A stretch of 64,000 nucleotides of DNA from Nymphaea colorata. Lineage: Eukaryota > Streptophyta > Magnoliopsida > Nymphaeales > Nymphaeaceae. Numbering within the stretch: position 1 is the first letter of the stretch; every line of letters starts with the position of its first letter. The stretch spans positions 17,190,040-17,254,039 of the forward strand of contig NC_045145.1 in assembly GCF_008831285.2 (NCBI RefSeq), given 5' to 3'. This document shows positions 10,389-20,008 of the stretch, piece by piece. A model generated the notes under the pieces. It searched no databases. It worked only from the letters and a program-made list of their open reading frames with translations, and had not been told where the DNA came from. A program made the translations under genes and the position numbers.

Positions 10389-11437
10389 CTGCCACTGCAA
10401 TGAGTCGAAGAGGAGGTGGAAGGTTCAAAATAATTTTCTCAATATAATAGTCGCTACTACATTAACTGTTTTCTAATTCAAATTTTGGGTTGGGAATCTA
10501 CACTTACCGATCCATAGACATGCCTGATGCTATGTGGATTTATTATGGCAAAGCATATACAACAAATTTTGCAAAATTTATTTGGTACAAACAGGAACTC
10601 GGAGAACAAAAGAAAAGACCATTCGTGTCAGGACAAGAGAGGGAAACTAGCACAGTTGTTACTCCTGAATTTCTTCATGGGATGGCAATTAATCACTGGT
10701 CGATAGCTCAACATAGGCAAGCCTTTCTCGACAGGTCATGGACAAACAGCGCACTACTGGGACGGGGACAGCCAGTACTGATCTCCCTCCCCAATAAATT
10801 CACATTAATGGTGCCTTTGTGGTTCCACCAAAACTACTATTGGTCCATGGAATCCACCTTCTTAGCTGTGTTTCTGTAAAAGGGGAGAATACAGCAATGG
10901 AGCAAGTTGTGGGAATGTGTGTGGGCACGAGCTAAACACATAGATATCTTCCTGCGCCAATTATATATCTGCCTGGTGTTGCTCCTTTGACCTGGCCAAG
11001 CTCATATTAATTGCACCTCACCTCAATTGGAGAGTATCCAAGTATCCAACTACCCTTTTTTTGGCTTTGCGTCCTCTCTCTATACATGACGAGATGTACA
11101 GTTGTCTGCCAGCTGCGTTGAATCATTCAAAGCATGCAATGTTCTTGCTCTTAGTTAGTATGATGGGTAAGGATGGCACTGCAGGAACTGGTGAATGAAC
11201 CCAACAAACTGGTTACTTTTCCTCGTTCAATCTTGTCCATTAAGAATCAGAACAGTTCATTTGTCCATACAAGAATTCCTCAGTTTTGAGTTGATCAGTT
11301 TTCAACTCAAGTATAATATATTACAAGCCAAACATGAGCAGGTTGCTTTTGATTTGTAACAATTCAGTTAGTTTCAGCAGCGAAATATGCATACATGTAC
11401 ATGTTGATTATAATATACTGTATGTTTTTTGTGCATG
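10389..11437 (+). repeat. Direct duplicated block, copy 1 (5' flank of NLR1)
   Basis: It is collinear with 35280-36772, same strand. Shared stretches include gttgggaatcta..acttaccgatccatag, acaaacagcgcactactggga and gatgggtaaggatg..actgcaggaactgg. No intact gene is seen; a 129-codon frame at 10490 is not conserved in the second copy. The block lies on the 5' side of NLR1 here and on the 5' side of NLR3 in copy 2, although those genes point in opposite directions. Confidence 0.65.
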
Positions 11438-12240
11438 CAGCTGGCTTCATGTACGAGTCGTGGTACAAGGAAAATACATGCTTGCTACTTAAAGATTACT
11501 GTTAAAAAAGTATTAGCTTTTGGTCTCTCTGATCTTAGTCAAGCTTGATCGAAAAGTTTAATATATGATGAGGAAGATGCAGAGGCAATTTATGTACAGT
11601 TCAGATTTAATGAAGCACCCCGGTGGTACCTGTCGCTAGCCGGAAGAACAAAAATGAAGAATCTGGGGCCGAGCCGAGCCACAAAGTTATAGTTAAGGGA
11701 CACTAGGTAAAATTTTTAATAAGCATCAAGTTATAAACGCGTAAACTTGCTCAAAAATATCATATAAAAATAAGAAGTTTTTTGAAATCCATGTGGGCAA
11801 CTGCCCTCATCTCTTCTTTCTCAGATCGCCATCTCCGTGAATGACCTCTTCTCATACGACCCCACTGGAGAAGCTGTCCACAAATAACTCCCAATCAAGT
11901 GTGAAGCTCGCAGCGGTTGGTTGATCAAGAATTTATCATTCCATCTCTATCTCTAGAATCAAAGTTTGAGCAGGCAGGAACGTACGCTCTCAGAAGCGAC
12001 TTGCATGAAAACGAGAAGATCAAAAACTGGATGAAGAGTAACTTTAATTTATTTTTCGCGTCAAAATTAATGTTTTCCATCCAGTTTTTAAAAATTTTCT
12101 TCAAAGCTAAGTGCATATTTATCGAACTCTTAAAAGCTTGTAATTTTTTCAATAAATAATAAATTTGACCGGACCCCGCTTCAACCAGTCCGTCCCATGC
12201 ACGCATTATATCTTCTATCACAGGCTGTCACCAGACATCA
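11438..12240. other. Intergenic, NLR1 upstream
   Basis: From about 11660 to 11820 is a gggcaactgccc-containing segment similar to the MITE-like piece at 38868-39028. At 12020-12100 aaaaactggatg and its reverse complement form a small hairpin. No gene is seen. Confidence 0.35.
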
Positions 12241-12271
12241 ACTCAATACCGCGTGAGGGGAGGGCTACTGG

Positions 12272-12277
12272 TTGACT
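12272..12277 (+). promoter_or_regulatory. W-box (WRKY site) upstream of NLR1
   Basis: TTGACT is the W-box core bound by WRKY factors. It sits 176 bases before the NLR1 ATG. A second TTGAC core is at 12387-12391. W-boxes are common in immune-receptor promoters, but a six-base word also occurs often by chance. Confidence 0.3.
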
Positions 12278-12452
12278 TGTCAGCGATATCATCCATCTCG
12301 AGTGGAGTGGAAAAAAGACTTGAGAGTGTTCGCTTGCTGAGTTTCTGATCATGATCTTACGGCAGGTGAGGCACGCCGTCAAAAGATTGACACACCGTTT
12401 TGCGTGAGAGTGAGAGGGAGAGCGCGCAGACGCAGAGGAGGAGAAGGAGGAG

Positions 12453-15089
12453 ATGGCCGAGCAAGCGATTGGAGTTGTTATAGAGAGGCTCATTTTGTTC
12501 CTGGCGGAAGAGGCGGTATCCATCTATGAACTCCGTGACCAAGTGGAGAGTATGCAAGAAAAATTGGGAAGGATTCGATGCTTCCTCAAAGATGCCGACG
12601 GACGGAGCGCAAGAAATGAAAGCATCAAGAATTGGGTGAATGAGATACGTCAGGTGGCCTATGACATTGAGGACGTCGTGGACAACTTTCTTGTAGAAGT
12701 TGAAAGTTATTATAACCGGAAGGATTGGAAGGGCAAAGCAAAGAAGTATGCCAATAAGCCTAGAGAGCTAGTAGAACGACTTAAGATAAGTTCCCAGATC
12801 GAGAAGATCAACAAGAAAATCGAAGGGATTACCCAGAGTAGGAAGGGGTTGGGTATCCGAGGCAGTGACGAGGGAGGAGACCCTCGAAGAGAGTCATTGT
12901 TGGAGATGAGGAGGAGGGATGCTTGTGAAGACCGAGAGCATGATGTTGTGGGGTTGGAGGAGAAAATCAACGAGTTAGTGAAGCAATTGGTTGAAGGGGA
13001 AGGCAGACGCCGCGTGATCTCTGTGGTCGGCCAAGCTGGGCTTGGTAAGACGGTTCTAGCCAGAAAAGTGTATAACCGTGCCAAGAGCAGCTTCATGTCT
13101 GCTGCTTGGATCCATGTGTCGAACAACAAGACGAAAGAAGTTCTGAGAGAGCTGTGTAAAGCCGTCCTTCTCCTTCCTGGAGACAGAGACAAGATAGAGC
13201 CGCAGAACGAGGGAGAGATGCGAGAGAGTATAGAAAAAAAATTGAAGGAGGAGAAGTACTTGGTTGTTCTCGACGATGTATGGACACCTGAAGCATGGGA
13301 TGGTATTAGGGGAGCTTTCCCGGATGGGAACAAGGGAAGCAGGGTTCTGATAACTACGCGAGACGGGAGGGTTGCGGAACGCTCCGACCAGAACACTCCT
13401 CCTTACAGGCCTCCCTTGCTGAACGAAGAAGACAGTCATAAGCTGTTCTTCAGGCACGCGTTCCCCAGATCCCCCTACTCATGCCCTCGTGAGTTGGAAA
13501 GTTCGGCCAAGAAGATTGTGCAAAGATGCGGCCGCCTGCCCCTGGCACTCGTTACCCTTGCAGGCATTCTGTCTGGAAAAGAACAGACGATTCAAGCATG
13601 GGAGGATTTTATTGCGGGACACAACTGGGATCTCACTCAAGGTAACCATGAGATCTCCGGCGTCCTGGCTCTGAGCTTCGACGACCTACCTTATTCTTTG
13701 AAACCCTGCCTGCTTTATTGCTGTGCTTTTCCGCGTGACTCCGCAATCCGAGTCAAGAGACTCTTAAGGCTGTGGATAGCGGAAGGTTTTGTGCAAAGAC
13801 AAGGGTCGAGGAGACCGGAGGCAGTTGCCGGGGATTACTTGGCTGAGTTGGTTGACCGCAGCCTGGTTCAACCTTGCAAGCGTAACTGCTTCGGCCAAAT
13901 CAAATCGTGTCGAGTTCATGATGTTTTAGGCCAAACGTTGCTAGCTACGGCAGAGGAGCAGAATTTCTTCAAGATTTATTCGGCGGACAGCAAGTGTGAC
14001 CTGTTGAAATGCCGCCGCCTCGCTATCCACTGTTGTCTTGAGCAAAGATCGCCTCCCTTGCATCTGGCTCGCGCCTTCATCTCCTTTACAGAAAGTGAAT
14101 CGCCAAACCGTCACGACATAATACTTCAGAATTTCAAGATGCTTAAAGTTTTAGACTTGGAAGGTGTTCGTAGTGTTAAGGAACTACCAAGTGAGATCGG
14201 GGATCTGGTCCTCCTAAGATATCTAGGCCTGAGGCACACATCAACTGCAACGCTTCCCAGATCAGTCAAGAGGCTCTACAACCTGCAGACGCTGGATCTG
14301 AGAACCTCTGCTGGTGTTCGTCTGTCACAAACAAAAGTCTCCCTAAAGTTGAAGGCCAAGCATGTAGCGAAGATGACCAATCTGAGACACTTATATTTTG
14401 GAAGTCGATCACGCGGCGAACTTTTTAATGCCATGGAAGTGCCGGAAGATTTTGGAGTGAGGCGCAGCTTAAAGGAACTGCAGATACTGTCATATGTAAA
14501 GGCAGGCGGCTGGGTGAAAAAGGGTTTGTGCACCATGACAAACCTCAGAAAATTGGGAATGCAAGTCCCGAAAGGATATGGGAGTGGGAGTGCTTTTGGG
14601 GCGATTGCCGAACTGAGCCACCTTCACAGCTTGTATCTGCAAGGGGAATTGCAAGATCTGCCAACAGATGCACTTAAGAATCTTACCAAGCTAACACTCG
14701 ATTCCTCCTGCTTAGGTGACGGCCCTTTCTCAGGATTACAAAAGTTGGAATCGCTCAAGAGCTTGAGGCTCATCAACAATGCTTACCAGGGCAAGAGGTT
14801 GTGCTGCTTAGGAGGTGGGTTCCCTTGTCTTGAAGTCTTGAACCTAGAAAACTTGGAGCATTTGGAGGACATGGTTGTGGAGTCCAGGGCCTTCGGTAAA
14901 CTCAAATACATGAGAATTGCCTCCTGCGGGCATTTGGATATGATCCCACAGGGGCTAGAGAACGTGAAGAGTCTCCAGGAACTGAAACTAATCGACATGG
15001 CGGCCCGCTTAGTTGAAAGAGTTCAACCTAACACGGGTAAAGATTGGCCCAAAATTATGCACATCGAATCGATCATTTTTACCACGTAA
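12453..15089 (+). CDS. NLR1: CC-NB-LRR immune receptor, RPM1 type
   Basis: 878 codons without interruption, the only open copy of the three NLRs here. The Rx-type coiled coil has EDVVD at 73-77. The NB-ARC domain has the P-loop GQAGLGKT at 193-200, kinase-2 LVVLDDVW at 270-277, SRVLITTRD near 295-303, GRLPLAL at 360-366, LLYCCAFP near 425 and VHD in place of MHD at 488-490. Irregular leucine-rich repeats follow from about 560. Such proteins are cytosolic or membrane-associated ATP/ADP switches that sense pathogen effectors. The ATG at 12453 matches the starts of NLR2 and NLR3. The stop at 15087-15089 overlaps a perfect splice donor (AC then GTAAGT); see the candidate exon at 15263, which would extend the protein to 891 aa. 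The GRLPLAL variant is slightly unusual. Confidence 0.93.
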   Translation: MAEQAIGVVIERLILFLAEEAVSIYELRDQVESMQEKLGRIRCFLKDADGRSARNESIKNWVNEIRQVAYDIEDVVDNFLVEVESYYNRKDWKGKAKKYANKPRELVERLKISSQIEKINKKIEGITQSRKGLGIRGSDEGGDPRRESLLEMRRRDACEDREHDVVGLEEKINELVKQLVEGEGRRRVISVVGQAGLGKTVLARKVYNRAKSSFMSAAWIHVSNNKTKEVLRELCKAVLLLPGDRDKIEPQNEGEMRESIEKKLKEEKYLVVLDDVWTPEAWDGIRGAFPDGNKGSRVLITTRDGRVAERSDQNTPPYRPPLLNEEDSHKLFFRHAFPRSPYSCPRELESSAKKIVQRCGRLPLALVTLAGILSGKEQTIQAWEDFIAGHNWDLTQGNHEISGVLALSFDDLPYSLKPCLLYCCAFPRDSAIRVKRLLRLWIAEGFVQRQGSRRPEAVAGDYLAELVDRSLVQPCKRNCFGQIKSCRVHDVLGQTLLATAEEQNFFKIYSADSKCDLLKCRRLAIHCCLEQRSPPLHLARAFISFTESESPNRHDIILQNFKMLKVLDLEGVRSVKELPSEIGDLVLLRYLGLRHTSTATLPRSVKRLYNLQTLDLRTSAGVRLSQTKVSLKLKAKHVAKMTNLRHLYFGSRSRGELFNAMEVPEDFGVRRSLKELQILSYVKAGGWVKKGLCTMTNLRKLGMQVPKGYGSGSAFGAIAELSHLHSLYLQGELQDLPTDALKNLTKLTLDSSCLGDGPFSGLQKLESLKSLRLINNAYQGKRLCCLGGGFPCLEVLNLENLEHLEDMVVESRAFGKLKYMRIASCGHLDMIPQGLENVKSLQELKLIDMAARLVERVQPNTGKDWPKIMHIESIIFTT

Positions 15090-15262
15090 GTTCCACATTT
15101 TCGTTGCTGAAATCTTCTGCTTCTGGTTATTTTCGCTAGCATTCGTTGAATTATTTCTATCGTTCTGTTCGTTTTTTCTGCTCGTCCCTTTCATGTAATA
15201 TGCAAATTCCCTTGTTCCAATTGTTAACTACCCTGCCCTTTATATTTGGAATTCTACTGTAG

Positions 15263-15305
15263 GTCCGCTGTTGAAAAAGAATTTGATGTTGGCCAACTGA
15301 AGTAG
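15263..15305 (+). CDS. Candidate hidden terminal exon of NLR1
   Basis: Splicing from the GTAAGT at 15086 to the acceptor ctactgtag ending at 15262 removes a 177-base intron. It joins AC to G and adds SAVEKEFDVGQLK before a TAG. NLR2 has the same donor word, the same acceptor word and an exon of the same 43-nt length encoding SAVEREIDVAQIN before TAG (19347-19389, minus strand). The changes are all conservative: K/R, F/I, G/A, L/I, K/N. That pattern suggests coding constraint. Without transcripts the unspliced form, ending at 15089, remains possible. Confidence 0.6.
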
Positions 15306-17630
15306 AGCCTCACCAAATGAGCAACCATTGGCAACGGAGCGGACTCTCTGCCCTGTCACTCTGAATTATGTTTTAGTCGCTGCGACTTGTTCAGTGCACT
15401 AGTCGTAGTGTTGACCGTATTATGACCTGCCTTGTTGTTATTGTTTGTGTGTATACAAGAGAGTGTGCGTGAGTTTATCGCTTTTCGGTTCTTTCCATTC
15501 TTCAGGCCTTAATTTGTATTATCTGTTTACATATGAAAGATCAATGTGTTTCAGACCACTTGCACACTCGTATGATCATTTAAAGACACGCACATCTCAC
15601 TTTTGTACCAAGTCAGGGGGCACGGCTTGGGGAATGAATTTGGGAATGCTGGTATTATGGGCATAACAATTTTACAAAATATGAATATGTGGATACGATG
15701 GTGCATATACCCTTTGGCTCTGCCCTTGAAATGTGTGAAGACCATCGATAATTCATGTTCAACTTGTGAACACAATCTGCTTACTTAGCGTACAACCACC
15801 ATGCTAGGTATATCACCAACCACTGAAGATGCCTAACAAACGAGTGACAAACAAATGGGTAGGGACGTCACATAGGCGTCCAACTTTTCCAACTAATTTA
15901 CAAGGGGCATTTTAATAACAAAAAAATAAAAATAAAATATCCCATCAAGTTGCAAATTTGTCCATTAAATTTGTTGTAAAAGAGCAGGAGGCAACACATT
16001 GTCGTAAACATTTGATCTAGCATATTTCGTCCTGCCCAGCTTCAAGTTCGTTCTTGAAAAGGCAAAGGATGAGGATAATCAACTACTTTGACCAACTCCC
16101 TTGTAACCCCGTAAAGATTTCCTATAGTCTTTAATATGAGATTCTTCTTTCCAAATTTGAGTTTCATGTTGAACCCCCATAAAGATGTTGTGTGATAATC
16201 TGATGACCCATAGGGATTTGGTTTTCTAAGTTGATTGGATTGAGGGGTTGATAAAAGTCTGGTCATCGGTTTGATTCTTGTCGGTAGTGATGGGTACACA
16301 CACTCTCATGTACCGACGATCGGCGTCGACCTATGTGGTGCCGGAGCGGTGAAGTGGGTGCTACCCTAAACCCCCACCCCTCTATAGGAAAACTATGCAT
16401 ACGGAAAGCTGCCACGAAAGGCATAATATATTAGGCGGAAGAAGGTACCGGGGAATGACATTGGGAATTAACATTTGAAATGGTTCCCATTGTTCAAGGC
16501 CTTGGGGAGTCAGTGATACTTTGACCTTATCAAAATTTTATAGCTACCCACTTCTTACTCGAGCACAGTGAAGAAACTGAACTCTAAATCTGAATTCATT
16601 TGCCAACAGGATCCATATTTATTTACCAAATTCAATTAAATGGATCTAAACCTGGTTTCCATAATCAAACGTGTTTGATAAATTACATCCTTATATGAGC
16701 ATGTACATGACCAACCAGCTCCACATATGTAAAAAGTGTATGATCTTTTGCCAAAATAACTTGGAGACAGTTACGATACAAGCAGGCCACCTCTTCAGGT
16801 CTGAACACAAACAACTTAAAAGACTAAGAGCGTGTTTGGATGACGCCCCAAAAACCAGCTTTATGAGGCGGAACCTTCAAAACCAAGCTTTTAAAGGCTT
16901 TAGTTGAATCTAATCGGCCTGACATCGATTCAGTTCTATCTACTTTAGATCTAAGGCGATTCAAGCCCTTTTCGTTTCTGGTGATCTCATCTCCTTGTTC
17001 CCCATCTACCTCACCAATTTTGATACACTTGATGAGGCCGCACTTTTAAATATGCAGTTTCTTTTCTTATAGTATACAATTATGATTGTTCTGGCAAAGC
17101 TAGTCAGTTACCTGTATTTAACCTTTCAGTACTTTAATAATCATGTTTTCACTAAGTGATAGCATTTAGTTGAGGGCTTAAAGGGCGAATCTGCCCATTT
17201 CTTGGGGCTAATTAATAAAATAGTAACGATGTGTTACTCTTGTCAAACTGCCTCTAAAAATACTTTTTTTTTTCTTTTGTATTATTTACTTTTTAATTTC
17301 TTTTGTTAGTATTGCTTTGGTTCTTATTAATGTTTTACTTGGAGAACTATATTATACCAAGTGACGGTGGCGCAGAGGACAGTCTTGGGCTGCTCACTTG
17401 GGTAGTGGGTTCTCTTCAGATCACCCGAAAGTGAGAGCGCAGCAGCAAAAAAAAGTGGAAGTTCTTTGTGTCACTTTTTTTTTTGCCCTCTCCAACATAT
17501 GACGTCTATGTTACCGTGTTACGGTTAAAAATTGGATTTCACCAAGGGGATGTTCTTTAGCGTGGTCAAGGTTGAAAACTTTAAAATCCTTGATCCTAGG
17601 TCTTTTGAATGCTGGAGAACTATGTCAACT
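15306..17630. other. Intergenic downstream of NLR1
   Basis: No gene is supported. About 16540-16800 resembles the flank at 37085-37280 (shared actctaaatctgaattca and a.attacatcctta words). About 16828-16905 is a fragment of the MITE seen whole at 37299. About 17363-17460 has a weak SINE-like look with an A-rich end. Confidence 0.4.
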
Positions 17631-17632
17631 CT

Positions 17633-17676
<44 letters not shown>
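17633..17676. repeat. (TA)n microsatellite
   Basis: An uninterrupted run of about 20 TA units, followed by AT-rich sequence. Confidence 0.9.
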
Positions 17677-17680
<4 letters not shown>

Positions 17681-18120
17681 TTAACAATTATTACAATTAA
17701 ATAAAGTTACCCAACCATTTAATCAAACTTGTTCATTTTAAAGAAACATCAATAATAGAGATAAAAAACAAGTAAAAAAAATATGTAAATTAATATTAAA
17801 AAACAAAAATGTCTAACTTTTTTTTTTCTTAACTATTATCAAGAATCATTATATCTAAATTAAAATATTAGATGATTAAGAAAAAAAAAACAGCATCTAT
17901 GCCATCCTATCTAAAATTGGACGGTCCACAACAATCATCTCTCTCTTCCATGATCCCTCTCCTCCTTCCCTCCCTCTTCCAACCGGGCCACCCGGCCGTC
18001 ACCCGTGGGCCAGCCCAACGGCATCGATGCAACAACATCCCCGCCCCCGACGACTGCAAGGGAACTGCCCTGCGGCTCCCTTTACCTCTACCCATCCTGA
18101 GTAGAGGTTCCTCCACCCAC

Positions 18121-18281
18121 GGGCGGAGGGAGGGGGGCCCGCCCGGGCCATGGCCCGGGTGAGCCCAAAAAAATTTTTTTTTTACATTGAAAAAATCAAA
18201 TTTTTTTGGTTTGGCCCGACCTTGGCTCGGCCCGCAAATCGTATTTGCTCGACCCTAAAAAAAATCCTGCCTCCGCCCCTG
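18121..18281. mobile_element. 161-bp MITE nested in a GC-rich block
   Basis: Ends GGGCGGAGGG and, on the other strand at the right end, CAGGGGCGGAGGCAGG are inverted and similar. The element is bracketed by the direct repeat cctccacccac (18110-18120 and 18282-18292), 11 bp, of which 9 may be the true target duplication. The interior is AT-rich with ggcccgaccttggctcggcccg. A 9-bp class duplication would suit a Mutator-like MITE, but this is tentative. Confidence 0.55.
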
Positions 18282-18668
18282 CCTCCACCCACAATAGGAG
18301 AGGTAAGGGGGAGCTGCCCCCTTGCCGTCACCGGCGAACCAGGCGACGCCTATCCCGCCGACAATGGCAATGGGAGACTTACATTCTACTCTACGGTCAT
18401 GGGTAGAGCAAACATCTACCGATGAGCAAAAAGGAGCTTGGTGGTTTCGCCGTAGCCGGCTGGGTGAGGCTGGTGCCCAGCGGCTTTGCCGTCGCCATCA
18501 CCAGCTGGCCGTGATGTCGCCACGGCCGGCTGGCAACGGCAAAGGAGGAGCCGCTGGGCTCTCTTGAAAAGATGAGAGAGAGTCTGAGGGGACGAGAGAA
18601 TGAGAAAAAGAAAGGAAAATATGGGCCATTCAGATTGCTGTCCCTAGATAGCTACATGACATTCAGTT

Positions 18669-18707
<39 letters not shown>

Positions 18708-18708
18708 T
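18669..18708. repeat. (AAT)n microsatellite
   Basis: About 13 perfect taa/aat units. Confidence 0.9.
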
Positions 18709-19563
18709 GGTGCACCTAACCCAAACAAGTACACTCTTAGAACATGAATTTTTATGCTCCCCATTTTATTTAGATTTCTCAAAAGTTAATCTATTGAACA
18801 GAGGGCTAAGAGGAGGTTGTTAAATGATTGATTGACTCTATTCTTAACCTTCTATTAAAAAAAAAGGTATAGTTCAGCCTTTAAAGGTGCTACTCTCTTA
18901 AAGATGCAAGTTACCAGCGACAATATTTATGTGCTTCGTCACGTGTATATCTTCAAAAGTAACGGTCAATGTAAACGTCAATCGACCACCAGACACAAAC
19001 ACAGATCCATCAACCCGTAAAAAAACAAAGCTTACAAGCTTATTACACATGCGCACATACAACAACTTAGGCGTTGGACAAGACAAACATAAATATATAG
19101 AAATCTGGTGACCAGACACAATCCGCCGGCGACTAAAATCTAAAACATTCACAATATATAGAAATCCATAACTTACAAGTCACACAGCATATGCAATAGT
19201 ACTGGAGAAGATATAGGAACACAGTTCGCCGGCAATTAAACTAAATCAAACATTGACAATAACATACTAGAAAATTCAGTCTGTTGCCAAATGGTTGCCC
19301 CTGGTGCAGAGAATCAATGTCGATTCCTCATGATTAAGTCTGGTGGCTAGTTTATTTGAGCAACATCAATTTCTCTTTCAACGGCGGACCTACAGTAGAA
19401 TTCCAACGATTAAAAAGGATTGGGAGTTAAGAAGATGGAAATTTGCAGGTAGCATGAAATGGAAGATTAAAGTGAATGAGTACATCAGTAGAAATTATTT
19501 TATGAATGCTAGTGATGATAACAAGTAACAGAGGATTTAAGCAAACGAAAACAAGGAACTTAC

Positions 19564-20008
19564 TGTTAGCAAAAGGAATGACCTGTCTGCACTTCCTCTT
19601 CTTATGCTCCTGTGAATGACACAACACAAGAACACAACACACTAATCGAGCACTTGTTTCTACAAGTGATCACAAAGGCATGACATGTGATAAGAGCACA
19701 CAACACTAAAAATTTGGAGCACACTTGAAATGCTTTTTCTCACACATTTAGCCAACCCAAAGGGCCATATATATACATGTAAGAAAAAACTGAAAAATAA
19801 ATGACATTGACTCTTGGTAACTCCACTGTGGTCATTATGGACATATTAAAAACAGAAAACTGAAAATATAATGACCATATTAAAAACAAAAAACTGAAAT
19901 TTAAAATAGGGCACATGTCTTGGAACGATGGAACTTTTGGAGAACCCAAAAGTTAAACCGTTTACCTTCTTCATAAAGGCAGCTGCATTAATTTTGCATT
20001 AACTTTCA
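19564..20008 (-). repeat. Copia 3' LTR (left)
   Basis: 445 bp, nearly identical to 24125-24557. It begins tgttagcaaa and ends aactttca on the plus strand, so it has canonical TG/CA ends. The polypurine tract adjoins its inner edge. Confidence 0.93.

Noticed and set aside
10490-10879. 129-codon frame in the duplicated block
   Set aside because: The frame is not kept in the second copy at 35910-36180, and no domain is recognisable.
17363-17460. SINE-like segment (GGTGGCGCAGAGGAC, then an A-rich end)
   Set aside because: The A box is plausible, but the B box is poor and no target duplication is visible.
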